Source: Bacteroidales bacterium (lineage in GTDB: Bacteria > Bacteroidota > Bacteroidia > Bacteroidales > Muribaculaceae). From it: DNA of 52,870 nt. The DNA lies in contig SFOH01000012.1 in the NCBI GenBank assembly GCA_004552485.1, positions 1 through 52,870 of the forward strand, given 5' to 3'. The notes beneath the pieces were generated by a model. That model ran no database searches, was not told the origin of the DNA, and saw nothing but the letters and a program-made list of their open reading frames with translations. This document shows, piece by piece, positions 21,793-29,407 of this stretch. The position numbers and the translations under genes are program-made. Positions within the stretch are counted from its first letter, which is position 1, and every line of letters starts with the position of its first letter.

Positions 21793-24774
21793 ATGAAGAA
21801 ACAGAATATCATCGCCGTGATGGCCGCCGCCGTGGCCCTCGGCGCAGGCGCACAGATCAACTCGCCGGCCCCCGCGGGCTTCGTGGAGCGCGGCGCCGCC
21901 ATGTATGCCTCCGAGAACTATCTTGGCGCCATGCAGCAGCTGAGCCATGCCGCCGCCGGCCGTCCGCTCACCCTCGCCGAGCGCGAGGAACTTGAGTATC
22001 TCAAGGCCATGAGCGCCGTGAGCCTCGGCAATCCTGATGCCCGCGCCCTCCTCGACCAGTGGCTGCGCGACTGGCCCGAGAGCCCGCGCCGCGCCGACGT
22101 GCTCATGACGGTCGCCGACTGCGAGCTCGCCAACAGCTTTGGCGCCGCCCTCAAGCTCTACACCGCCGTCAACCCCGGGGCGCTCACCTCGCAGACGCGT
22201 CGCGAAGACCTGGCCTACCGCATGGCCTTCTGCAACCTGCGCCTGGGCGAATATGCCGACGCCCTCGCCCTCTTCAACAGCCTGGAGTCGAGTGAGCGCT
22301 ACGCCAATGCCGCACTCTTCTACCGCGGATACATCGCATACGCCCGCGGCGACTTCCGCCAGGCACGCGAGCTCTTCTCGGGCGTGAACACCACCACCGA
22401 GCCCGGAAGCATGGCCGACTACTACCTCAGCCAGATTTACTTCATGGACGGCGAATACGACAAAGCGCTGTCCACGGCCCGCGAGCTGCTGAAACGCAGC
22501 GGCATCGAGCCCGCGTTCACCGCCGAGGCCAACCGCATCGCCGGCGAGAGTCTCTATCAGCTCGACCATCCCGCCGAGGCCATCCCCTATCTCACCGCCT
22601 ACGCCTCGCAGGTGGAGACGCCGCTGACCTCGACCATGTACATCCTCGGCCTGAGCTATTACAACAACGGCGAATACGAGAAAGCCGTCGACGCCCTGCG
22701 CCCCGTCACCGACGACGACAGCGCCATGGGCCAGAACGCCTACCTCTACGTGGGCCAGGCCCTGCTCAAGGAGGGCGACAATGACGGCGCCATCATGGCC
22801 TTCGACCGCGCCGCACGCATGACTCACGACAATGACGCCGCCGAGGCCGCCTACTACAACTATGCCGTCGCGAAATACATGGGCGGCAACGTGCCCTTCG
22901 GCTCGTCGGTCACCGTCTTCGAGGACTTCCTCACGCGCTTCCCGTCGTCGCGCCGCGCCGAGCAGGTGCGCCAGTACATCATCAACGGCTATGTCACCGA
23001 CAACAACTACGAGGCCGCGCTCAACGCTATCAACCGCGCCTCGAACCCCTCCGCCGCCGTCCTCGCCGCCAAACAGCGCGTGCTCTACACGCTGGGCTCG
23101 CGCGACCTTGCCGCCGGCAATGTCGACATGGCCGTCAAGCGTCTGACCGAGGCCGAGGCCCTCGCCTCGCACAATGCCGACTATGCCCGTGAGACACATC
23201 TGGCTCTGGGCGAGGCGCTCCTCCACAAGGACGACTATGCCGGCGCCGAGCGTCAGCTGAAAGCTTTTCTCGACAACAGCCGCGGCGCCTCGCGCACCAA
23301 CGTCGCCGTGGGCCGTTACGACCTTGGATACGTCTACCTCGGACAGCATCAGTTCGCGCAGGCCGCCGGCGAGTTCCGCCAGGCCCTCTCCGCGCAGAAA
23401 GAGCTGGAGCCGACGATGGTGGCCGACGCATACAACCGCCTCGCCGACGCACAATATTATCTCAAGGACTTCAACGCCGCCGCCGAGGCCTATGACAAGT
23501 CCTACGCCGCCTATCCCTCTGCCGGCGACTACGCCCTCTTCCGGAAAGCCATGATGCAGGGCTATGCCGGAAACTTCGCCGGCAAGCTCCGGGGCATGCG
23601 CTCGCTCCTCGACAACTTCCCCACCTCCTCCATGCGCGCCGACGCCATGCTGGAGATGACTGAGGCTCAGCTGCGCACCGGCGACAACAACGGCGCCATC
23701 GCCACCTGGAAGGAGCTCATCGAGAAATATCCCGACACGGCCCAGGGACGCCAGGCCTATCTGCAGATGGCGCTCACGATGGGCCGCATGGGCAACAATG
23801 CCGATGCCGACCGCACCTACCGCGAAATCATCACGCGCTATCCCACCAGCGACGAGGCAGCCCAGGCCGCCGAGATTCTGAAGCGCGAGGCCGCCGATGC
23901 CGGCACGCTCGAGGATTACATCGCCTTCATCAACACTGTCGACAATGCGCCTAAAATCGACGCCACCGAGGCCGACCGCCTGGAGTACACCGCCGCCGTC
24001 GACCGCGCCGACGACAAGGGCGACTTCTCGCGCCTCGAGGCTTACGTCAAGAAATATCCCGACGGCAAATACACGGCTCAGGCCTACGGTCTGCTGCTGG
24101 AGAATGCCGCCGCCAAGAAGACGGCCGATGCCGTCCGATATGCCAACACCGTAATCGACCGCTGGCCCGACCGCGCCTCTGCCGAGACGGCCTACGCCGT
24201 CCTGGCCCGCGACTATGAGAAGGCCGGACGCGCTGAGGATGCTCTCGCCAACTGGACGGCTCTGGCCGGACGCGCTTCGTCGCCGGAAGTCGCCAACGAG
24301 GCACGCATGGGTGTGCTCCGCATGGCCCGTCAGCTCGGTCGCGCCGAGGCGCTCGAGAAAGCTTCGCAGGCCATTCTGACCTCCACCGCCGCCGGCGCCG
24401 GTCAGAAGACAGAGGCAACCTTCTCGCTGGGCATGGCTCAGCAGCTGAAGGGCGACAACGAGGCCGCCATCAAGACATGGGACAAGATTGCCGGCAACAC
24501 CTCCGACATCTTCGGCGCCCAGGCCGCCGTCTACCGCGCCGACGCCTTGCTGAAGAGCGGCAACCCGGCCGCAGCCAAGAAGGCAGCCGAGGAGTTCACC
24601 GACAGCGACACGCCCCACGCCTACTGGCTTGCCCGCGGATTTATCGTGCTGGCCGATGCTCTCACGGCCCAGGGCAAGAAGGCCGAGGCCAAGGAATTCC
24701 TCATCGCCATACGCGACAACTATCCCGGCAAGGAGAAGGACATCCGCGCCATGGTGGAGCAGCGTCTCAAATAA
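21793..24774 (+). CDS. Large periplasmic TPR protein
   Basis: 993 aa with a signal peptide (ending GAGAQ). Nearly the whole mature chain is tandem TPR/Sel1-like helical hairpins with the A/G-Y pattern (YLGAMQQLSHAAAGRPLT, 'YYLSQIYFMDGEYDKALSTA', 'QMALTMGRMGNNADADRTY', and many more). The later repeats resemble the BamD/YbgF type ('YPTSDEAAQAAE', 'YPGKEKDIRAMV'). Such proteins act as periplasmic protein-protein scaffolds. The next gene, 61 bp downstream, encodes an outer-membrane barrel, so the two may work as an envelope complex; that is inferred from adjacency. It is extremely GC-rich, which creates long mirror ORFs on the other strand. Confidence 0.9.
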   Translation: MKKQNIIAVMAAAVALGAGAQINSPAPAGFVERGAAMYASENYLGAMQQLSHAAAGRPLTLAEREELEYLKAMSAVSLGNPDARALLDQWLRDWPESPRRADVLMTVADCELANSFGAALKLYTAVNPGALTSQTRREDLAYRMAFCNLRLGEYADALALFNSLESSERYANAALFYRGYIAYARGDFRQARELFSGVNTTTEPGSMADYYLSQIYFMDGEYDKALSTARELLKRSGIEPAFTAEANRIAGESLYQLDHPAEAIPYLTAYASQVETPLTSTMYILGLSYYNNGEYEKAVDALRPVTDDDSAMGQNAYLYVGQALLKEGDNDGAIMAFDRAARMTHDNDAAEAAYYNYAVAKYMGGNVPFGSSVTVFEDFLTRFPSSRRAEQVRQYIINGYVTDNNYEAALNAINRASNPSAAVLAAKQRVLYTLGSRDLAAGNVDMAVKRLTEAEALASHNADYARETHLALGEALLHKDDYAGAERQLKAFLDNSRGASRTNVAVGRYDLGYVYLGQHQFAQAAGEFRQALSAQKELEPTMVADAYNRLADAQYYLKDFNAAAEAYDKSYAAYPSAGDYALFRKAMMQGYAGNFAGKLRGMRSLLDNFPTSSMRADAMLEMTEAQLRTGDNNGAIATWKELIEKYPDTAQGRQAYLQMALTMGRMGNNADADRTYREIITRYPTSDEAAQAAEILKREAADAGTLEDYIAFINTVDNAPKIDATEADRLEYTAAVDRADDKGDFSRLEAYVKKYPDGKYTAQAYGLLLENAAAKKTADAVRYANTVIDRWPDRASAETAYAVLARDYEKAGRAEDALANWTALAGRASSPEVANEARMGVLRMARQLGRAEALEKASQAILTSTAAGAGQKTEATFSLGMAQQLKGDNEAAIKTWDKIAGNTSDIFGAQAAVYRADALLKSGNPAAAKKAAEEFTDSDTPHAYWLARGFIVLADALTAQGKKAEAKEFLIAIRDNYPGKEKDIRAMVEQRLK

Positions 24775-24835
24775 TCGCCCCGTCGCAGAGCTGTTAACGG
24801 AAAAATGACAAACAGACTTCATTAACACATTGAAT

Positions 24836-26605
24836 ATGAAAGCATTATATATAATGGCAGCGGCCCTTGCCGCAACAAGCCTCTCGGCCGCCGGCCAGCA
24901 ACTCAACACCGAGGTGGTGATTGACCGCGAGATTGAGCCGGAGGTGCGCGAGGTGGCACGTCCCGCCGCGTTCGCCCCGCAACTCTTCTCCGCTCCCGTG
25001 GCCAAACTGAACCTGCGGGCATGGGAGTATGACCGCCCCGGCCAGATTCGCCGCCAGCTGACGGTGCTCGACCCGGCCCGCTATGCCGACACCATCGCCG
25101 TCTCACCCTATCGCGGCTACGCCTCCGTCGGCTATCTCCCCGCGATGAACCTCGGCGCCAACGCCGGATACCGCTTCATCAACCGCAAGGACACGCGCCT
25201 CGGCGCCTGGCTCAACTACTCCGGCCAAAGCTATCACGTCAACCCCGCCCGATTCCTGGACCCCACGGTCAGCGACAAGGACAAGGTGTCGCTCTCGCAG
25301 CACGTCTTTGACCTGGGCGCCGACTTCAGCCACAACACCGAATACGGCACGCTCGGCATCGACGCCGCCTTCACCTATGGCACCGTCTCCCAGCCCATGT
25401 ACAAGTCCGACTTCAACCAGAACGCAACGGGCTTCGAGCTGAACGCCGGATGGCACTCCGTGTCGAAGAAGCTGCCCTGGCATCTCGCCGTCGGCTTCTC
25501 GACCTTCGGTTTTGACAAGGTGACGCCCGGCTTCGAGGACTATGCCCTCGTCGACGAACGCGCGCCCTACAAGCCCGACGCCGTGCGCGATTACAACTAC
25601 ACCATCAAGGGCGGCATTGAGAAGCCCTTCGGCAATCACAGCGCCTTCGGCCTCGACATGGATCTGCAGTTCCAGCATCTCTCACAACTCAACTTCCTGG
25701 GTATGTGGGACTTCTTTGGCGGTGCCGAAGATGTGCCCGTCATCTACAACATGGGCGACTGCAACTACAACGTCCTCCGGTTCACACCTTATTATAGGTA
25801 CGCGCGCGCGAAGTTCAGCGCCCGCATCGGCGTGGACGTGGCCGTGTGCCTCGGCGAATACAAGAAGACGCGCTTCAACGCCAACGCACTCATGGCCTGG
25901 ACGCCTTCGCAGCAGTTCGCCGCCTGGCTGCGCTATGAGGCGCCCGTGCGTCCCACCACGCTCCACGAGCTCTATAACTACAGCCCCTACATGTCCTCGA
26001 TGTTTGCCGCCGGCCCGACCCTCGTCAACGGCCACGGCACCATCGGCGTCACCATCGGCCCCCTCAAAGGCTTCAGCCTGGAGATTTGGGGCGGTTGCAG
26101 CGACACCGACGCGACGCCCTTTATGGTGTCGGTCGACAACCGTGACCTCTACATGATTGCCAGCGGCCACGCCTTCACCTACGGCGCCCGCGCACGCTAC
26201 TCCTACAACAGCCTCTTCACCGTCCACGCTTCCGCCGAAGGCAGCCAGAACGGCGATGACAATGTCAACTATCTGTGGCTGGACCATGCCAAATACGACG
26301 TGAAGGCCGGCTTCGAAATCACGCCCATCGAGAAGCTGACCGTTGGCCTCGACTGGCACTTCCGCTCCGGTCGCAACGCCGTGTACTGCTTCAAGGCCGA
26401 CGGCGTGGACCTCTACGGCTACGACGCCGAGCTGCGCTCGCTGGGCATCGTCAACGACCTGGGCCTCCACGCCGCCTACCGCATCAGCGATGCCCTCACC
26501 GTGTCGGCCAACCTGCAGAACCTCATGTGCCGCCGCTGGCAGCTGGTTCAGGGCGTCGACTCGCCGCGCCTCAACGGCCTGCTGGGCGTCTCTTACAAAT
26601 TCTGA
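24836..26605 (+). CDS. Outer-membrane beta-barrel, TonB-dependent-receptor-like
   Basis: 589 aa from ATG at 24836 (a TTG at 24830 is less likely). Signal peptide about 1-20, then a short periplasmic segment (LNTEVVIDREIEPEVREV) and a large barrel: repeated amphipathic strands such as YRFINRKDTRLGAWLNYSG, AAFTYGTVSQPMYKSDF, 'LTVGLDWHFRSGRNAVY' and the final SYKF. The end with Phe fits BAM signals. There is no plug domain, so it is not a full TonB-dependent transporter. The pairing with the TPR protein suggests a joint envelope function. Confidence 0.8.
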   Translation: MKALYIMAAALAATSLSAAGQQLNTEVVIDREIEPEVREVARPAAFAPQLFSAPVAKLNLRAWEYDRPGQIRRQLTVLDPARYADTIAVSPYRGYASVGYLPAMNLGANAGYRFINRKDTRLGAWLNYSGQSYHVNPARFLDPTVSDKDKVSLSQHVFDLGADFSHNTEYGTLGIDAAFTYGTVSQPMYKSDFNQNATGFELNAGWHSVSKKLPWHLAVGFSTFGFDKVTPGFEDYALVDERAPYKPDAVRDYNYTIKGGIEKPFGNHSAFGLDMDLQFQHLSQLNFLGMWDFFGGAEDVPVIYNMGDCNYNVLRFTPYYRYARAKFSARIGVDVAVCLGEYKKTRFNANALMAWTPSQQFAAWLRYEAPVRPTTLHELYNYSPYMSSMFAAGPTLVNGHGTIGVTIGPLKGFSLEIWGGCSDTDATPFMVSVDNRDLYMIASGHAFTYGARARYSYNSLFTVHASAEGSQNGDDNVNYLWLDHAKYDVKAGFEITPIEKLTVGLDWHFRSGRNAVYCFKADGVDLYGYDAELRSLGIVNDLGLHAAYRISDALTVSANLQNLMCRRWQLVQGVDSPRLNGLLGVSYKF

Positions 26606-26618
26606 CATAAACACACTA

Positions 26619-27290
26619 ATGGAAAAACCCGAAATATCCATCACCAAAGACCAGGTTGCGGAAATGCCTGTGGTCAACCTGCCCGGCGGCAGCCGTGACA
26701 TCACGGTTGTCGACTCGTCGGCAAAGGCCAAGATGGCAGTCCGCGCCCTCAGCAAATGCTCGCACATCGGCTTCGACACCGAGACCAAGCCCACCTTCCA
26801 GCGCGGCGGACACATGCACAAGGTGGCCCTGCTCCAGCTCAGCACCGACGACCACCACTTCCTCTTCCGCCTCACCGTCCCCGGCATCTTCGAAATCGTG
26901 CGGCCGCTCCTGGAGAATCCCGACGTCATCAAGGTGGGCCTCTCCGTCCATGACGACTACAACGCCCTGCGCCGCCGCGGCGAAATCAATCCCGCCGGCT
27001 TCCTCGACCTTCAGGACTATGTGCGCACCTTCCACGTCACCGACATCTCGCTGCAGAAGATCTACGCCATCGTCTTCGGCGGCCGCATCTCCAAGAGCCA
27101 GCGCCTGACCAACTGGGAGGCGCCGTCGCTCACCGTCCAGCAGCAGATCTATGCCGCCCTCGACGCATGGGCGTGCCTGCGCCTCTACAAGTATATCCGC
27201 AGCGGGCAGTTCCGTCCGACCGAGTCGCCGTTCTACCATATTGTCTCCGACGACCCCGTGGGCGCGCTGCCCCCGCACAATCCCTCCTGA
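26619..27290 (+). CDS. DEDD-family 3'-5' exonuclease
   Basis: 223 aa from ATG at 26619, 13 bp after the barrel gene. An RNase D/WRN-type exonuclease fold: motif I HIGFDTETKP (D and E), motif II VGLSVHDDYNAL, and motif III YAALDAWACLRLY (Tyr and Asp of the DEDDy subclass). No helicase or HRDC domain is attached. It probably trims RNA or DNA 3' ends in the cytosol. Its place inside an envelope operon is unexplained. Length is near that of stand-alone bacterial homologues. Confidence 0.9.
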   Translation: MEKPEISITKDQVAEMPVVNLPGGSRDITVVDSSAKAKMAVRALSKCSHIGFDTETKPTFQRGGHMHKVALLQLSTDDHHFLFRLTVPGIFEIVRPLLENPDVIKVGLSVHDDYNALRRRGEINPAGFLDLQDYVRTFHVTDISLQKIYAIVFGGRISKSQRLTNWEAPSLTVQQQIYAALDAWACLRLYKYIRSGQFRPTESPFYHIVSDDPVGALPPHNPS

Positions 27291-27292
27291 CC

Positions 27293-27529
27293 ATGGCCCG
27301 ACGACTCAAAAAATCGACCACGCTCCCCGTGGTGCTTCTCATCTATCTGGCCGTCATGGCCTACATCGGCTGGGGAAGCCTCAAGGCCGGACAGCTGACC
27401 CTGACGGAATACCTGCTGATTCTCTTCGGCACCCTCGCGTGCATCATCCTCCTCCACTTCTCCCTCAAACGCCGTGAGCGCCTGCGCCGCGAGCGCGAAG
27501 AAGACATCCGTAAAAACGACAACCAATAA
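27293..27529 (+). CDS. Small two-helix membrane protein
   Basis: 78 aa. ATG at 27293, 2 bp after the exonuclease stop. Two hydrophobic helices (LPVVLLIYLAVMAYIGW and 'YLLILFGTLACIILLHF') followed by a strongly basic/acidic tail (RERLRREREEDIRKN). No known domain. It is similar in layout to small Bacteroidales membrane proteins of unknown function; tight spacing argues for translation with the exonuclease. Confidence 0.75.
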   Translation: MARRLKKSTTLPVVLLIYLAVMAYIGWGSLKAGQLTLTEYLLILFGTLACIILLHFSLKRRERLRREREEDIRKNDNQ

Positions 27530-27539
27530 AGACCTGAAT

Positions 27540-28046
27540 ATGAGAAAGATAATGATTGCGATAGGCGCCGCGGCCCTGCTTGCCGTCGGCTGCGCCAAAT
27601 CCTCCGACAACGCCGAATCCGGCGACGCCGCCCCGACAACGCCCACCGAGGCCCTCGCCGAGGCAGAAGCCACCGATAATGCCGCCACCGTGGCTGCGCC
27701 CGAGACAGCCGCTCCCGCCGAAGCAGCAGTCGCCGGCGAACAGCCGCCCATGGCCGCTTCGCCCAAACTTGACACCGAGCGCATCGTGCCCATGGTGCAG
27801 CAGGAGAAAATCACCGCGGCCGACTACGACTTCCTGCTCACCCAGCTCGACGTCATCGGCCAGCAGACCAAGGGCATGACCGGCCCGCAGATGGACAAAT
27901 ACCTCGAGAACATGACTGAGGACCAGCTACTCGCCTACGCCACCGTCATCATGGGCCTCGCAGCCGCCGCCAATGACGGCTCGCTCACGCCCGCCCAGGT
28001 CGAAACCTACAAATCCATCGTCGCCCGCTACCCCAACCTCCAGTAA
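27540..28046 (+). CDS. Small lipoprotein of unknown function
   Basis: 168 aa. Lipobox LLAVGC (Cys18), then an Ala/Pro/Glu-rich low-complexity linker to about residue 75, and a compact helical C-terminal domain (IVPMVQQEKITAADYDFLLT, 'QMDKYLENMTEDQLLAYATV'). It is not a family I recognise. It begins 10 bp after the membrane protein gene and ends the operon at a strong hairpin. Confidence 0.75.
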   Translation: MRKIMIAIGAAALLAVGCAKSSDNAESGDAAPTTPTEALAEAEATDNAATVAAPETAAPAEAAVAGEQPPMAASPKLDTERIVPMVQQEKITAADYDFLLTQLDVIGQQTKGMTGPQMDKYLENMTEDQLLAYATVIMGLAAAANDGSLTPAQVETYKSIVARYPNLQ

Positions 28047-28061
28047 CCAAGGCGCTTAACC

Positions 28062-28129
28062 GAAAACAGGCCGGGGCGGAATCTGATACACAAAATGTTT
28101 TTTGTCGGATTCCGCCCCGGCCTGTTTTC
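28062..28129. terminator. 22-bp perfect bidirectional hairpin
   Basis: 28062-28083 and 28108-28129 are exact inverse copies, with an inner ACAAAA/TTTTGT stem in the loop. It lies between the convergent lipoprotein gene and CapA-like gene. Confidence 0.9.
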
Positions 28130-28143
28130 CGGTGAGGGGAGGG

Positions 28144-29244
28144 TTATTTGCCGGCGTGGCGCGGCACGTTGCGGTTGTGCTCGCCGAAGAGCTTCATGGC
28201 GCTCTCGGTGAAGGCGCGGCAGTTCGACGAGAGCGAGCCGGCGCGGGCATAATCGCTCTCCGAGTCGACGGTGATGAGGCGGTGGCTGCGGCGTCCATTC
28301 TCGCCGGGGATGGTGAAGACGAGGCGGTATTCGGCATCGTCGACCTTGGCCTGACCCTGCGCGTCGCGGCTGATGTTCACCTTCACCATGGCGCCACCGC
28401 GGCAGTCGCGGTCGCGCATGGCCGACACGAAGTTGCCCAGCGAGTAGACTACGAGCTGGTTCTTGCCGGAGGTGGTGGTGTTCATCTCCATGGGCTGCAC
28501 AACGTGGGGATGGCCGCCCATAACGACGTCTACGCCCTTGTCGCACAGGAACTTGGCAAGCGACTTCTCGTCGTCTCCCGGAATGAGGTGGTACTCGGCG
28601 CCCCAGTGTGGTATGGCGATGAGGATTTCGGCGCCGGCCCGGCGTGCGGCCGTGATGTCGCGGGCGATGACGTCGCGGTCAATGTAGTCGACGACAACGT
28701 CGCCCTGGACGCGGATGCCGTTGGTGCCGTAAGTGTAGTTGATGAAGCCGACCTTGATGCCGTTGATATTCTTGATGAACGGCAGCGCTTTGGCGCGTGC
28801 GGCGGCGTTGGGGTAGGTGCCGATGTGGTCGAGGCCCAGGCTGTCGAGGTAGGTGATGGTGCGGCGCAGGCCGGCATCGCGGCGGTCGAGAGTGTGGTTG
28901 TTGGCCGTGAGCGCCATGTCGAAGCCGGCATCCTGGAGGGCCTTGGCGTAGGAGACGGGCGAGCTGAAGCAGGGGTAGCCGGTGAAGTCGGTGTTGTTGA
29001 GCGTCGTCTCGAGGTTCACGACGGCATAGTCGGCGGCGGAGACGTAGGGAGCAATTTCGTCGAAGCATCCCGAGTAGTCGAAGACACCACCGGAGCGGCG
29101 CGCTGTCTCAAGCTGCGGGCCGTGCTGCATGGCGTCGCCGGCGAAGACGATGGAGGCTTTGGCGGGCTGTTGGTCCTGCACACCGCCCTGCGGGGGCAGC
29201 AGCATCACGTTCAGAAGTGACACGAGAGCTATGAGTATCTGCAT
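28144..29244 (-). CDS. CapA-family (PgsA-like) metallophosphatase-fold protein
   Basis: 366 aa with a hydrophobic N-terminal signal or anchor (residues 1-18). The CapA fold is shown by ASIVFAGDAMQHGPQ (metal-binding GD), DYAVVNLETTL, 'MALTANNHTLDR' (NNH), 'IPHWGAEYH' and 'VVMGGHPHVVQP' (GHxH). CapA proteins are linked to poly-gamma-glutamate or capsule synthesis but most Bacteroidales members have no known substrate. It is a single gene with its own strong promoter at 29282-29313. Confidence 0.9.
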   Translation of the reverse strand: MQILIALVSLLNVMLLPPQGGVQDQQPAKASIVFAGDAMQHGPQLETARRSGGVFDYSGCFDEIAPYVSAADYAVVNLETTLNNTDFTGYPCFSSPVSYAKALQDAGFDMALTANNHTLDRRDAGLRRTITYLDSLGLDHIGTYPNAAARAKALPFIKNINGIKVGFINYTYGTNGIRVQGDVVVDYIDRDVIARDITAARRAGAEILIAIPHWGAEYHLIPGDDEKSLAKFLCDKGVDVVMGGHPHVVQPMEMNTTTSGKNQLVVYSLGNFVSAMRDRDCRGGAMVKVNISRDAQGQAKVDDAEYRLVFTIPGENGRRSHRLITVDSESDYARAGSLSSNCRAFTESAMKLFGEHNRNVPRHAGK

Positions 29245-29281
29245 GATTGGTTAGGCGTTTAGTTTCAGATGTTTAGTGATG

Positions 29282-29313
29282 CAAAGGTACAACAAAAGTC
29301 AGTAAACGCCAAA
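29282..29313 (-). promoter_or_regulatory. Promoter of the CapA-like gene
   Basis: Minus strand: TTTG (29310-29313), 20 bp, TACCTTTG (29282-29289): a perfect match to the Bacteroidetes consensus. Confidence 0.85.
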
Positions 29314-29352
29314 TTTTGCAGCCAATTGCGCCGAAAAACGGCGGAAAAGCCG

Positions 29353-29360
29353 TAACTTTG
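29353..29360 (+). promoter_or_regulatory. Candidate -7 box for hrpB
   Basis: TAACTTTG, 47 bp before the hrpB ATG. The best -33 (ATTG) is 24 bp away, longer than ideal. Confidence 0.55.
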
Positions 29361-29407
29361 CAGGTGCGAAGCCGCTCCCCGCCGGCGGCCCGCGACAATG
29401 ACCGAGC

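Noticed and set aside
21712..25005. 1097-codon ORF on the minus strand
   Set aside because: It mirrors the TPR gene (21793-24774), whose TPR pattern and signal peptide are clear. High GC and biased codons leave few stops on the opposite strand; the product is Gly/Val/Leu-rich without motifs.
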